This document shows, in pieces, positions 34,563 to 44,081 of a stretch of DNA of 64,000 nucleotides. Under the pieces are notes generated by a model. That model worked only from the letters and a program-made list of their open reading frames with translations. It was not told the origin of the DNA and did not search any database. Numbering within the stretch: position 1 is the first letter of the stretch; each line of letters begins with the position of its first letter. Origin of the DNA: Paraburkholderia heleia NBRC 101817 (GTDB lineage: Bacteria; Pseudomonadota; Gammaproteobacteria; Burkholderiales; Burkholderiaceae); assembly GCF_000739775.1 (NCBI RefSeq), contig NZ_BBJH01000030.1, positions 62,001 through 126,000 on the forward strand. Direction: 5' to 3'. A program made the position numbers and the translations under genes.

Positions 34563-35795
34563 ATGTCGTTTCAGGCACGTGCAACCACCCTGCTCGGCAA
34601 GCTCGCCGTCGCGCTAGCCTTCGCCGGCATCACCGCCGCGGCGCACGCCGATACGGTCCGCGTGACCGTCGCCCACTACAGCGACGCCACCGCCCCGTAC
34701 TTCGAGAAAATGGCCAAGCAGTTCGAAGCCGCCAATCCCGGCATCACGATCAAGATCGAAGACGTGAACTGGGACTCGCTGCAACAGAAGCTGCAAACGG
34801 ACATCTCCGGCGGCGCCAACGCCGACCTCGCGATCATCGGCACGCGGTGGCTCCTCGACTTCGTGAAGGACGACATTGCCGAGCCGCTCGACCCGTACAT
34901 GGACGCGAACTTCAAGGGCCGCTTCATCGGCCCGTTCCTGGCTCCGGGTCAAATCAACGGCAAGACCTACGGCCTGCCGATCGCCGCTTCGGCGCGCGCG
35001 CTTTACTACAACAAGGACATGCTCGCCTCGGTCGGCTATCCGAACGGCCCGAAGACCTGGAACGACGTGGTCGACGCCTCGAAGAAGCTGAAGGCGAAGG
35101 GCATTGCGGGCTTCGGTCTGCAGGGCAAGGAAATCGAAACCGACGTGTACTTCTACTACGCGTTGTGGACCCACGGCGGCGAAGTGGTGGGCAAGGACGG
35201 CAAGGCGGCATTCAACTCGCCGGCTGGCGTGAAGGCCGCGACGCTCTACAAGACGATGATCGACGAAGGTCTCACCCAGCCGGGCGTGACGGGCTACAGC
35301 CGTGAAGACGTGCAGAACCTCTTCAAGCAGGGCCGCGTAGCGATGATGATCTCGGCGCCGTTCCTCGCCAAGCAGTTGCAGAAGGAAGCACCGAACATCA
35401 AGTACGGCATCGACCCGATCCCGGTAGCCACGACGCCCGCCACCTACGCGGTGACCGACTCGATCATGATGTTCAAGAACTCCAAGGCGAAGCAGAGCGC
35501 CTGGAAGTTCCTGGACTTCCTGTTCACGAAGGAACCGCGCGTGCAGTTCACGAGCACGGAAGGCTTCCTGCCGACCACCAAGGCTGAAGCGAGCGACCCG
35601 GCGTTCCAGAATCCGGACACGCAAGCCTTCATCGCGCTGCTGCCGCATGCGAAGTTCGCGCCGACCGTGACGGGCTGGGAAGACACCGCAAAGGCCGTGA
35701 CCAACGCAATGCAGGCGGTCTACCTCGGCAAGGCCAAGCCCGCCGATGCGCTGAACCAGGCGGCCACGGAAGCGAACAAGTCGCTCGGCAAGTAA
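34563..35795 (+). CDS. Sugar ABC transporter substrate-binding protein
   Basis: The product is 410 residues of the family 1 extracellular solute-binding proteins. A signal peptide ends at A-H-A near residue 29. The mature part shows the two-lobe MalE/UgpB-like pattern, with N-W-D-S-L-Q-Q-K at about 79-86 and hinge segments. It delivers a sugar or polyol to the two downstream permeases. The ATG at 34563 follows AGGAGAGAA. A GC-rich hairpin directly after the stop is typical for making more binding protein than permease. The substrate is unknown. Confidence 0.93.
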   Translation: MSFQARATTLLGKLAVALAFAGITAAAHADTVRVTVAHYSDATAPYFEKMAKQFEAANPGITIKIEDVNWDSLQQKLQTDISGGANADLAIIGTRWLLDFVKDDIAEPLDPYMDANFKGRFIGPFLAPGQINGKTYGLPIAASARALYYNKDMLASVGYPNGPKTWNDVVDASKKLKAKGIAGFGLQGKEIETDVYFYYALWTHGGEVVGKDGKAAFNSPAGVKAATLYKTMIDEGLTQPGVTGYSREDVQNLFKQGRVAMMISAPFLAKQLQKEAPNIKYGIDPIPVATTPATYAVTDSIMMFKNSKAKQSAWKFLDFLFTKEPRVQFTSTEGFLPTTKAEASDPAFQNPDTQAFIALLPHAKFAPTVTGWEDTAKAVTNAMQAVYLGKAKPADALNQAATEANKSLGK

Positions 35796-35810
35796 GCCTC
35801 AATGGCAACG

Positions 35811-35844
35811 GCGGCGTGCGCGCGAAGGTCCTGGCGCGCGCCGC
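35811..35844 (+). repeat. Hairpin after the binding-protein gene
   Basis: GCGGCG and CGCGC pair with GCGCG and CGCCGC around a ten-base loop, with a two-base bulge. There is no U-tract. It probably protects the 3' end of the binding-protein message and reduces downstream expression. Confidence 0.45.
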
Positions 35845-35885
35845 AACGCCTGAGAACCGACGTTTCGAAGCACTGACGATTCGAC

Positions 35886-36872
35886 ATGACTACGGGTCCC
35901 CTGAAGCCCTCGCCCGCCACCGCACCGGCCGGCGATGCCCCCGACCGATCACGCGCACGCCATCGCATGAGCCGACCACCCCGCGCCGTATCCGCGCCCC
36001 GCGCGCCCTGGCTCCTGATCGTGCCGAGTCTCGTGCTCGCGCTCTTCATCATCAGCTATCCGATCTTCAACATCGTGTATCAGTCGCTGCACGACGTGTC
36101 GCGCTTCGGGCAGATTCGCGACTTCAGCGGCCTGCAGAACTTCTATAACGTGTTCGGCGACCCGGTGTTCATGAGCGCCCTGAGGAACACGCTGATCTGG
36201 ACATTCTTCGTCGTGGTGGGCACGGTGCTCATTTCCGTGCCGGTCGCGCTCGTGCTCAATCAGGACTTCTACGGCCGCGGCATTGCGCGCACGATCGTCA
36301 TGCTGCCGTGGTCCGTCTCGCTCACGATGACGGCCGTGGTCTGGCGCTGGGCGTTCAACGACGACTACGGCATGGTCAACGTCACGCTGCAGCGTCTGGG
36401 TCTCACTTCGGGTCCGATCCACTGGCTCGCGACGCCCGAGTATGCGTTCCCGGTGGAAATCTGCGTGGGCATACTCGTGTCGATCCCCTTCACGACCACG
36501 ATCCTGCTGGGCGGCCTTTCCTCGGTGCCGGGCGACATCTACGAAGCCGCGCGCATCGATGGCGCGAGCGCCTGGCAACAGTTCCGCCAGCTCACGCTGC
36601 CGCTGCTCAAGCCGTTCATCAACATGGCGATCCTGCTGAACGTGATCTACGTGTTCAACTCGTTCCCGATCATCTGGGTGATGACGCAAGGCGGCCCCGA
36701 CGACAGCACGCATATTCTCGTCACCTACCTTTACGAACTGGGCTTCCGGTTAGGGCGGCCCGGCGAAGCCGCCGCCGTCTCGCTCGTCATGCTCGTCATC
36801 CTGTTCGCATTCTCGGTGGTCTACCTGCGTCTGCAGGCAAAACGCGGCGGCGCCGAAGGAGACCTGGCATGA
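35886..36872 (+). CDS. Sugar ABC transporter permease (MalF/UgpA type)
   Basis: The product is 328 residues with six membrane helices. The EAA loop (Y-E-A-A-R-I-D-G-A-S-A-W-Q-Q-F) at about 217-231 contacts the ATPase. The first 38 residues are a polar, proline-rich cytosolic extension longer than usual; an internal ATG at 35967 would remove most of it and is a possible alternative start. The stop overlaps the next permease by four bases (ATGA). Confidence 0.92.
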   Translation: MTTGPLKPSPATAPAGDAPDRSRARHRMSRPPRAVSAPRAPWLLIVPSLVLALFIISYPIFNIVYQSLHDVSRFGQIRDFSGLQNFYNVFGDPVFMSALRNTLIWTFFVVVGTVLISVPVALVLNQDFYGRGIARTIVMLPWSVSLTMTAVVWRWAFNDDYGMVNVTLQRLGLTSGPIHWLATPEYAFPVEICVGILVSIPFTTTILLGGLSSVPGDIYEAARIDGASAWQQFRQLTLPLLKPFINMAILLNVIYVFNSFPIIWVMTQGGPDDSTHILVTYLYELGFRLGRPGEAAAVSLVMLVILFAFSVVYLRLQAKRGGAEGDLA

Positions 36873-37714
36873 ACCGCAAGCTCAAACGCTCGATCGGGTG
36901 CTGGCTCGCGCTTTCGCCGCTCGTCGTGGCCGTGCTGTTTCCGTTCGCGGTGATGTTCTTCACCTCGTTCAAGCCGGCTTCGGAAGTGTTCGTCTATCCG
37001 GCGCGCTGGCTGCCGATGCAGTGGCGCTGGCAGAACTATGTCGACATGTGGCAGGCCGCGAACTTCGGCGTCGCGCTGCGCAACAGCATCGTGGTGAGCT
37101 GTCTTTCCACGGCGCTCGCACTCGCCGTGAGCCTGCCGGCCGCCTACGCGCTCGCGCGCTTTCCGTTCCGCGGGCGCGGCCTATACCGCCAGTTCCTGCT
37201 CGTCACGCAGATGCTCTCGCCCATCCTGCTCGTGGTCGGCCTGTTCCGGCTCGCGGCGATGATTCCCTATGGCGACGGCAATCTCGTCGATTCGAAGATC
37301 GGCGTGATCGTCTCTTATGCGGCGTTCAATATCGCGTTTGCCGTGTGGATGCTCTCGTCGTATTTCCAGACCGTGCCGCGCGATCTCGAAGAATCGGCGT
37401 GGCTCGAAGGCTGCAGCCGCACGGGCGCCGTATTCCGCGTGTTCCTGCCGCTCGCGGTGCCGGCCGTGGTGGTCACGGCGATCTTCACGTTCATCAGCGC
37501 ATGGAATGAGTTCGCCGTGGTCTATACGCTGATTCGCTCGCCCGAAAACAAGACGCTCACGGTGCAGGTCACCGACATGGTGGCCGGCAAATACACCGTG
37601 GAATGGCAGCTCGTCATGGCGGCCACGCTCGCAGCCACGCTGCCGGTTTCCGTGGTGTTCGCCTGGCTGCAGCGCTACATGGTGAAGGGACTCGCGCTCG
37701 GCGCAGTGAAGTAG
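36869..37714 (+). CDS. Sugar ABC transporter permease (MalG/UgpE type)
   Basis: The product is 281 residues with six membrane helices and the EAA loop near residues 172-186 (L-E-E-S-A-W-L-E-G-C-S). It ends in L-A-L-G-A-V-K, the usual end of this family. With the preceding permease, the upstream binding protein and the divergent MalK-type ATPase it completes a CUT1 importer. The start is fixed by the ATGA overlap. Confidence 0.92.
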   Translation: MNRKLKRSIGCWLALSPLVVAVLFPFAVMFFTSFKPASEVFVYPARWLPMQWRWQNYVDMWQAANFGVALRNSIVVSCLSTALALAVSLPAAYALARFPFRGRGLYRQFLLVTQMLSPILLVVGLFRLAAMIPYGDGNLVDSKIGVIVSYAAFNIAFAVWMLSSYFQTVPRDLEESAWLEGCSRTGAVFRVFLPLAVPAVVVTAIFTFISAWNEFAVVYTLIRSPENKTLTVQVTDMVAGKYTVEWQLVMAATLAATLPVSVVFAWLQRYMVKGLALGAVK

Positions 37715-37804
37715 CGGACAAAGAGAGGCGGCCTCGTCGTGCGCGTGGCCCGCCCCTGAATCGCAGTGGCTTTCATGCGGGCAGGCATCGTGCCTCGCCG
37801 GCTT

Positions 37805-38764
37805 TCAGCGGTGGTGCAGATGCAGCAGGATCAGCGTGAGCGTAACGAGCGAACCGAGTGTCGAGTGCAAAATGGTGCGCGAAGTCACGTGGGCCTCGCG
37901 CCGATAGTACTCGGCGAGCATGAACGGGCCGGTGCCCGTGGGCAGCGCCGCGAGTAACACCGCGATTTCCACGAGCGGGCCAGGCAGCCCGAATACGCGA
38001 CCGGCCAGCCACCACGTGAGCAGCGGCTGCGCGACGAGCTTGCAGAGCGTGAGCCACCACGACGACTCACGCGGCGCCTCGCCGCTCGCGCGTCGTTCGG
38101 CGAGAAAGAGTCCGAGGCTGACGAGCGCGCACGGGCTCGCCGCGCCGCCCAGCAGCTTCAGGAAGGTTTCCGCGCTGGCGGGCAGGGTGACGTGCGCGGC
38201 CGAAACGACCGCCCCCAGCGCCGGTGCAACCAGCAGCGGATTGCGCAGGAGCGAGCGCACGACCTTGATGGCGAGCCGGTGCGGACGCCGCTCGCTTTGC
38301 AGCCCCGTTTCGATCAGCACGATGGCGATGGCGAACAGCACGCAGACCACGAGGATCGTCGCGATGGTCGTGGGCGTGAGGCTCGACGGCCCGAACGCGA
38401 TCATGCACAGCGGGAAGCCCACGTAGCCGGTATTCGGATACGCGGCGGCAAGCCCGTCGATGCTTGCATCCGCGAGCGGGCGGCCGAGGAACACGCGCGC
38501 GCCCACCACGGCGACGAACACGGTGAGACCGGCAAGACCGAATGCGGCGACGAACGCCGGCTGATAAAGCTCGCGCCACGTTGCGTGCGCAAGGATATCG
38601 AAGAGCAGCGCGGGAAGCGCGAGCCACACGACGAAGCGGTTCAGCTCGGACGCCGCGGCAGGGCCGAGGACATTCGTGCGGCGGCAGGCGAAGCCCGCGA
38701 AAATGAGGCCGAAAACCGGCAGGAGAATAGAAACGGCAGCAAGCATCGGGATTCGTGAATGCAA
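37805..38764 (-). CDS. AEC-family transporter
   Basis: The product is 319 residues with about ten membrane helices in two inverted halves, the auxin efflux carrier (AEC) fold. A-A-Y-P-N-T-G-Y-V-G-F-P-L at about 107-119 is the conserved crossover segment of the family. Bacterial members move small carboxylates such as malonate or malate. It starts 51 bases after the EmrB-type gene on the same strand and may be co-transcribed with it. An internal ATG at 38746 is an alternative start. The substrate is unknown. Confidence 0.85.
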   Translation of the reverse strand: MHSRIPMLAAVSILLPVFGLIFAGFACRRTNVLGPAAASELNRFVVWLALPALLFDILAHATWRELYQPAFVAAFGLAGLTVFVAVVGARVFLGRPLADASIDGLAAAYPNTGYVGFPLCMIAFGPSSLTPTTIATILVVCVLFAIAIVLIETGLQSERRPHRLAIKVVRSLLRNPLLVAPALGAVVSAAHVTLPASAETFLKLLGGAASPCALVSLGLFLAERRASGEAPRESSWWLTLCKLVAQPLLTWWLAGRVFGLPGPLVEIAVLLAALPTGTGPFMLAEYYRREAHVTSRTILHSTLGSLVTLTLILLHLHHR

Positions 38765-38815
38765 AGCGCGCGGACGTGCCGCGCGCCAGGGTGAAACGGA
38801 AGACGGACCGTTGCG

Positions 38816-40381
38816 CTAATCCATCGCCGCGTGACCCGCATCGACGGCGGCGGCGCCCGGGCCGGTGCGGATCAGGAAGAGCAGCGGAATCACGAGCAGC
38901 GTAGCCACGAACATCATCTTGAAGTCGTTCAGGTACGCGATCATCTGCGCCTGCTGCGTGATCGACTGGTTGAGCACGGCGAGATCGTACCGCGAACCGC
39001 TTTCGAGCATCTGCTGAACCGCAGGATTGAACGGGGTCACGTTCGCGGCGAGGTCCGCATGCGCGATCTGCGTGCCGCGCGTGACGAAGGTCTGCACGAT
39101 CGAAATGCCGATACTGCTGCCGATGTTGCGCATGAGGCTATAGGTGGCCGTACCGTCTGCGCGCAGCTGCGGCGTGAGCGTCGAGAACGTCAGCGCGGAA
39201 AGCGGCACGAACACGAAACCGAGGCCAAATCCCTGCACCACGCCGGGCCACACGATATCCGAGGGCGAGAGTACGAGCGTGTACTGCATCATCTGCCAGA
39301 GCGCGTACGCGGAGACCACGAAGCCGAACAGCAGAATGACGCGCGCATCCACGCGTTTCAGTATGCGCCCTGCTATCAGCATGGCGACCATCGTGCCCGC
39401 GCCGCTCGGCGCCGTGACGAGCCCCGTGGTGGCGACCGGATAGCCCATGAGGTTCTGCAGCATGGGCGGCAGCAGCGCGCGCGTGGCGTAGAGCACCGCG
39501 CCGATCACGAAGATGAAGAGCGTGCCGGTCGCGAAGTTGCGGTCCTTGAGCAGCTGGTAGCGAAAGAACGTGCCGGGCCCCGAGGTGGCCGTATGCGCGA
39601 CGAAGAACGCGAAGGCAATGACCGCCACCAGCGCTTCGATGCGGATCTCCAGCGAGCCGAACCAGTCGAGCTGCTCGCCGCGGTCGAGCAAGGCCTGCAG
39701 GGCGCCAATGGCGAGCGCGAGTGTGGCGAAACCGAATACGTCGAAGCGCTGCGTGCGGCCGGGCACGCGCGCAGGCATGAAAGTCGAGACGCCGAAGAAC
39801 GCAAACAGGCCCACCGGCACGTTGATGAAGAACACCCAGCGCCAGTTGTAGCTATCCGTGAGCCAGCCGCCCAGCGTCGGCCCGAGCACGGGTCCGACCA
39901 TCACGCCCATGCCCCAGACCGCCATGGCTTGCCCCTGACGCTCGCGCGGATTGATGTCGAGAAGAATGGACTGCGAGAGCGGCACGAGCGACGCGCCGAA
40001 CACGCCCTGCAACAGCCGCGACGCGACGATCTCGCCGAGCGTTTCGGAAAGCCCGCATAGCGCCGAGGCGACGGTGAAGCCGGCAATCGCCACGCCAAGG
40101 AGGCGCTTCACGCCGAAGCGGTCGGCGAGCCAGCCCGTGAGCGGCGTGGCAATGGCGGCCGCGACGATATACGAGGTGAGCACCCAGGTGATCTCGTCCT
40201 GGGACGCAGACAGCGTGCCCTGCATGTGCGGCAGCGCCACATTGGCGATCGTGCTGTCGAGCGTCTGCATCAGCGTGGCGAGCATGATCGAGAGCGTGAT
40301 CATGCCACGATTGAGCGGGGCTTCCTTGCCCGACTCCGCCCGACGCTGCGCGGCGGAGCCGTCCTGCATGACTGCGGTCAT
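38816..40381 (-). CDS. DHA2-family multidrug efflux transporter (EmrB/QacA type)
   Basis: The product is 521 residues with 14 predicted membrane helices. L-D-S-T-I-A-N-V-A-L-P near residue 41 is the DHA2 motif D1, and G-W-L-A-D-R-F-G is motif A. It pumps drugs out with proton exchange. A partner EmrA-type membrane-fusion gene is absent, so it may act alone or use a distant partner. It is divergent from a MarR-type regulator with a perfect 18-bp palindrome between them, the classic repressor-pump arrangement. Confidence 0.92.
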   Translation of the reverse strand: MTAVMQDGSAAQRRAESGKEAPLNRGMITLSIMLATLMQTLDSTIANVALPHMQGTLSASQDEITWVLTSYIVAAAIATPLTGWLADRFGVKRLLGVAIAGFTVASALCGLSETLGEIVASRLLQGVFGASLVPLSQSILLDINPRERQGQAMAVWGMGVMVGPVLGPTLGGWLTDSYNWRWVFFINVPVGLFAFFGVSTFMPARVPGRTQRFDVFGFATLALAIGALQALLDRGEQLDWFGSLEIRIEALVAVIAFAFFVAHTATSGPGTFFRYQLLKDRNFATGTLFIFVIGAVLYATRALLPPMLQNLMGYPVATTGLVTAPSGAGTMVAMLIAGRILKRVDARVILLFGFVVSAYALWQMMQYTLVLSPSDIVWPGVVQGFGLGFVFVPLSALTFSTLTPQLRADGTATYSLMRNIGSSIGISIVQTFVTRGTQIAHADLAANVTPFNPAVQQMLESGSRYDLAVLNQSITQQAQMIAYLNDFKMMFVATLLVIPLLFLIRTGPGAAAVDAGHAAMD

Positions 40382-40431
40382 CGTGCGGTTGTCTTGCGGC
40401 TGGCTTGATTAGGGGGCGGAGCGCGTCGAAT

Positions 40432-40449
40432 TAATAAGCCTGCTTATTA
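40432..40449. promoter_or_regulatory. MarR-type operator palindrome
   Basis: TAATAAGC-CT-GCTTATTA is a perfect 18-base inverted repeat in the AT-rich spacer between the efflux pump and the MarR gene, 51 bases from the pump start and 89 from the regulator start. Length and symmetry fit a MarR dimer site. Confidence 0.8.
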
Positions 40450-40537
40450 TACGACTCGCGCCTGCCGGCGCAATCGGTATTGCCAGGGCGAGGACACGCG
40501 TGTGAAGGCGCGAGCCGCACGCCCGTATAATCGCGCG

Positions 40538-40981
40538 ATGACTACCGACCTCGAAAAGCGTTTTGGCTTCCTGGTCGTCGACGTGGGCCGGCTCTATGGC
40601 AAACGTTACGACGAGCGTGCGAAGTCGTCGCTCGAACTCACGCGCGCGCAGTGCCGCATGATCGCGTACCTCGCACACTACGGCGACATGAACCAGGCGC
40701 GCCTCGCCGAACTGCTGGAAGTGGCGCCGATTTCCGCCGGGCGGCTGCTCGAGCGTATGGAAGAAGGCGGCTGGGTCGTGCGCACGCCCAACCCGGAGGA
40801 CCGCCGCGAATGGCTGGTGAGCCTCACGCCCAGGGCGGAAGGCGTGCTCACGGGCGCGCGCCGCGTGGGCGACGAAGTCCAGGCGGAAGCCCTGGCGGGC
40901 TTCACGCCTGAAGAAGCCGAGCAGTTCAGCGCGATGCTTCAGCGGATGCGCGCCAATCTCGGCGCGCTGGTGGAGCGTTAG
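40538..40981 (+). CDS. MarR-family transcriptional regulator
   Basis: The product is 147 residues with the MarR winged-helix (Q-A-R-L-A-E-L-L-E-V-A-P-I-S-A-G-R-L-L-E) at about 54-73 and the wing D-R-R-E-W-L-V near 88-94. It is probably a repressor of the divergent EmrB-type pump, released by a phenolic or drug ligand; this is usual for the family. I chose the ATG at 40538 since a start at 40502 adds only a short basic tail. Confidence 0.9.
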   Translation: MTTDLEKRFGFLVVDVGRLYGKRYDERAKSSLELTRAQCRMIAYLAHYGDMNQARLAELLEVAPISAGRLLERMEEGGWVVRTPNPEDRREWLVSLTPRAEGVLTGARRVGDEVQAEALAGFTPEEAEQFSAMLQRMRANLGALVER

Positions 40982-41009
40982 CCCGGCGCGGTAACTCGCG
41001 TTATTCGCG

Positions 41010-42500
41010 TTATCGCAGCCGCACGAGCGTGGACTTGAGTTCCGTGTACTTTTCGAGCGCGTGCAGCGACTTGTCGCGGCCGTTGCCGGATTCCTTGAAG
41101 CCGCCGAACGGGAAGTTCATGTCGCCGCCTTCGTCGTAGCAGTTCACCCACACCGTCCCCGCACGCAGCCTGCGCGAAATTTCGTGGGCGTGCGTGAGGT
41201 TCGCGGTCCAGACGGCCGCCGCGAGCCCGTAGTCACTGTCGTTGGCAATGCGCACCGCTTCGTCGATCGTACTGAACGTGATGACCGAAAGCACCGGCCC
41301 GAAGATTTCCTCGCGTGCGATCTTCGTGTCGTGATGCGTATCGAACACCGTGGGCTCCACGTAGAAGCCGCCACTCTCCGCATTCACGCGTTCGCCGCCT
41401 GTCAGCAGCTTCGAGTCCCTGCGGCCGGCTTCGATATAGCTCAGCACCCGCTCCAGCTGAATCTTGTCGATGATCGCGCCCATCGACGCCTCCGGATCAA
41501 GAGGATTGCCAGGCTTATAGGCCTTCGCGGCCTCGACGAGCTTTGCGAGGAATACGTCCTTGATCTCGTGATGCACGAGCAGGCGCGAACCGGCCGTACA
41601 CATTTCGCCCATGTTGTAGAAGATCGCGCTCGCCGCCGCACTCGCCGCACGGTCGAGATCCGGGCAATCGTGCAGCACGATATTGGGCGACTTGCCGCCA
41701 AGCTCCAGCCACACGCGCTTGAGGTTCGACTGGCCCGCGTACTGCATGATCTGCTTGCCCACGTTCGTCGAGCCTGTGAACGCAATGCAGTCCACGTCGC
41801 GATGCAGGCCGAGCAGTTTGCCAGGTTCCCCGCCGCCGGGCAGCACGTTGAACACGCCGGCCGGAATGCCGGCCTCGTGCGCGAGCTGCGCCACGCGAAT
41901 AGCCGTGAGCGGCGACTTCTCGGAAGGCTTGAGCACGACGCTGTTGCCCGCCGCGAGCGCAGGCCCGAACTTCCACGAGGCCATCAGGATCGGGAAGTTC
42001 CACGGCACGACGGCGGCGACCACGCCAATCGGCTCGCGCGTGACGAGGCCCACGAGATGATGATCGGCGGGCACGACTTCGCCGCCCACCTTGTCGATGG
42101 CTTCCGCGAACCATTGCACGCAATATGCCGCGCCCGGCACGTCCACGCTCGTCGTGTCGCCAATGGGCTTGCCTGCGTCGAGTGTTTCGAGCAGCGCGAG
42201 TTCGTCGAGATGCTCGCGCATGAGCGCAGCCCAGCGCAGCAGAACGGCCTTGCGCGCACGCGGATTCAGGCCGGCCCACACGCCTTCGTCGAATGCGCGG
42301 CGAGCGGCGCCGACCGCGGCGTCGACATCGGCTGCGCCACAATCGGCCACGCTCGCGAGCACGCGGCCGTCGATCGGGCTCACGCAATCGAACGTGCGGC
42401 CCGAATACGCGTCGCGATACGCGCCGTCGATGAATGCGCGGCCTTCGATCGAAAGCGTCGCGGCCTTGTCCTGCCAATAAGTAAAAGTTTTCTTTTCCAT
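41010..42500 (-). CDS. puuC: Gamma-glutamyl-gamma-aminobutyraldehyde dehydrogenase
   Basis: The product is 496 residues of the aldehyde dehydrogenase family, with Asn168 (P-W-N-F-P), Glu267 (L-E-L-G-G-K) and catalytic Cys301 (G-E-M-C-T-A). The sequence type and its place after a puuR-like gene fit PuuC, which oxidises gamma-glutamyl-aminobutyraldehyde to gamma-glutamyl-GABA. It is in a two-gene minus-strand unit with puuR, divergent from puuD-puuA and the rest of the island. Broad-specificity aldehyde dehydrogenases look alike, so the name rests on context. Confidence 0.88.
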   Translation of the reverse strand: MEKKTFTYWQDKAATLSIEGRAFIDGAYRDAYSGRTFDCVSPIDGRVLASVADCGAADVDAAVGAARRAFDEGVWAGLNPRARKAVLLRWAALMREHLDELALLETLDAGKPIGDTTSVDVPGAAYCVQWFAEAIDKVGGEVVPADHHLVGLVTREPIGVVAAVVPWNFPILMASWKFGPALAAGNSVVLKPSEKSPLTAIRVAQLAHEAGIPAGVFNVLPGGGEPGKLLGLHRDVDCIAFTGSTNVGKQIMQYAGQSNLKRVWLELGGKSPNIVLHDCPDLDRAASAAASAIFYNMGEMCTAGSRLLVHHEIKDVFLAKLVEAAKAYKPGNPLDPEASMGAIIDKIQLERVLSYIEAGRRDSKLLTGGERVNAESGGFYVEPTVFDTHHDTKIAREEIFGPVLSVITFSTIDEAVRIANDSDYGLAAAVWTANLTHAHEISRRLRAGTVWVNCYDEGGDMNFPFGGFKESGNGRDKSLHALEKYTELKSTLVRLR

Positions 42501-42580
42501 CAGGATGCCTCAATGATTTGCGATCCACCTTGCACGCCGCTACGCGGCGTCAGGTGAAACGGGTTCGCGCGATCAGGGAG

Positions 42581-43150
42581 TCAGAAGGTGGGCGGCGAAT
42601 TGGCCGACACCACTTCACAAACTTCGTTCGCGCTGGGATTGCGAAACCGGTGCGGGAAGCGGCTTTCGAAATAGTAGCTGTCTCCGGGGTCGAGCAGCCA
42701 GGTCGTGCCATCCACGGTCAGCTCGAGCTGTCCGGCGACCACCACGCCGCCTTCGTGCCCGGCGTGCACCAGCATTTCAGGGCCGGTATCGGCAAGCGGC
42801 TGATAGACCTCGCGCATGATCCCCATGTTGCGATCTTTCACGTTCGCGCCGGCCAGATAGAACTCGATCGACGCATTGCCGAGGTTCGGCATTTCGCCGC
42901 GCCGCGACACGACTTCTGTCCCTTCGGTCAGGTCGAAGGTGAAGAATTCAGCGAGGCTCATCGGTATGCATTCGAGCAGCTTCTTGAGCGAACCCACAGA
43001 GGGACTGACGCGACTTTGCTCGATCAGCGAGATCGCGCCATTGGTCACGCCCGCTCGCTTGGCGAGTTCGCGCTGCGACAAACCATAGCGTTTGCGGACA
43101 TGGCGCAGGCGCGTGGCGACTTCGGATGACACAGAGGCAGACTCGGGCAC
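42581..43150 (-). CDS. puuR: PuuR-like XRE regulator with cupin domain
   Basis: The product is 189 residues: an XRE helix-turn-helix at about 11-65 (L-S-Q-R-E-L-A-K-R-A-G-V) and a C-terminal cupin at about 110-185 with G-D-S-Y-Y-F. The layout is that of PuuR, the putrescine-responsive repressor. It is divergent from puuD across an unusually long 931-base gap and is 80 bases upstream of puuC. It probably controls both arms and senses putrescine (family knowledge). Confidence 0.88.
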   Translation of the reverse strand: MPESASVSSEVATRLRHVRKRYGLSQRELAKRAGVTNGAISLIEQSRVSPSVGSLKKLLECIPMSLAEFFTFDLTEGTEVVSRRGEMPNLGNASIEFYLAGANVKDRNMGIMREVYQPLADTGPEMLVHAGHEGGVVVAGQLELTVDGTTWLLDPGDSYYFESRFPHRFRNPSANEVCEVVSANSPPTF

Positions 43151-44081
43151 GATGAAGGACCGTTGACAGGATGACTGCGCGTAGAGGGCGCGGTGGATGT
43201 GTTGAATATTCTAATCAGTTTGCTTTATTTTGCGTCAGTACAAACCCCTGTAAGTGATTCGAAATATAAGTACAGGAGCCGATATTTTGCACAGCGAGCG
43301 ATTTCACAGGGGTGTCGGGGAAAGTGCTGACATCAAAAACTTGAAAAAATAATTGACGCCCTTTTTGACTCGTATATGCTGAACTACAGGTCGAACACAG
43401 CATCGTTTCTGCCACGCTGCAGCGCAAAAACAGCGTTTTATGCGAGAAACATAGCGAGTTGGCCGAGTCTGGAAAGCAATACATCGATGTCGTTCAATGT
43501 TTAATGCCTTGCTCAAATTGACGATCTCGCATGCTTGAACCAGACGTCTTTTTCAACGCAACCAGTCGAGTGTTATCGTGAGAGTCCGTGGCCCTCTGGT
43601 GAGGTGGGATCGTAGTCATGCGAGGTGTCTTCGCAATGACTGCACCGCCATCGCCGACGGCAGTAGCGGCAGGCTTGCCTCTCGCCTGTTCCTGTCCGTC
43701 TTCACGATCCTTTCCCGCCGCTCCGTTCGGCGTCACAACTCGGTCTCCGCACGCGCCTTCATTGCCGTCCATACGGACGAAGTCGCGTCGCTTCTGCCGT
43801 AGCGCCTCTCCTTTCTGCGCCGTTCGCTTTCTTCGCCATTGCTGGTTCGCGAAGCGTCTCATCACGCCTTCGCGGTGTGGCTGCGCACGCCTGAACACCG
43901 TCGCGCCCCACAACGGCAAGAAACGAACCGCCTACATGATCTCCACGCGCAGCGCCATCCGTTAGCGCCGCTCGCGCGGAGCACACAGGGTTTGTAGTTT
44001 TGCGTCCCGCAAGGCTGCAAGGTCATGTCACGCCCGTAGCTTTGACACATCACGCACGGGCAAGCAAGCGAATCATTAGTC
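43151..44081. other. Long divergent region between puuR and puuD
   Basis: These 931 bases contain no supported gene. The left part (about 43190-43500) is AT-rich against its surroundings; the right part has short frames on both strands without family character. A promoter-like pair is listed at 43353-43380. If used, the puuD transcript has a leader of nearly 700 bases. The region could hold a small RNA, a decayed gene, or an extended regulatory leader. Confidence 0.5.
43353..43380 (+). promoter_or_regulatory. Sigma-70-like promoter candidate for the putrescine operon
   Basis: TTGACG and TATGCT are separated by 16 bases and read toward puuD. It is the best hexamer pair I see in the region. 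The flanking AT-rich DNA is where a PuuR operator would be expected. Confidence 0.4.

Noticed and set aside
43215-43516. Short Cys/Ser/Phe-rich minus-strand frames in the AT-rich part of the gap
   Set aside because: Composition reflects AT-rich DNA, and the region carries the promoter candidate.
43494-43919. A 141-residue minus-strand frame in the puuR-puuD gap
   Set aside because: No recognisable domain, no good ribosome site and low-complexity basic content; kept only as a comment on the gap.
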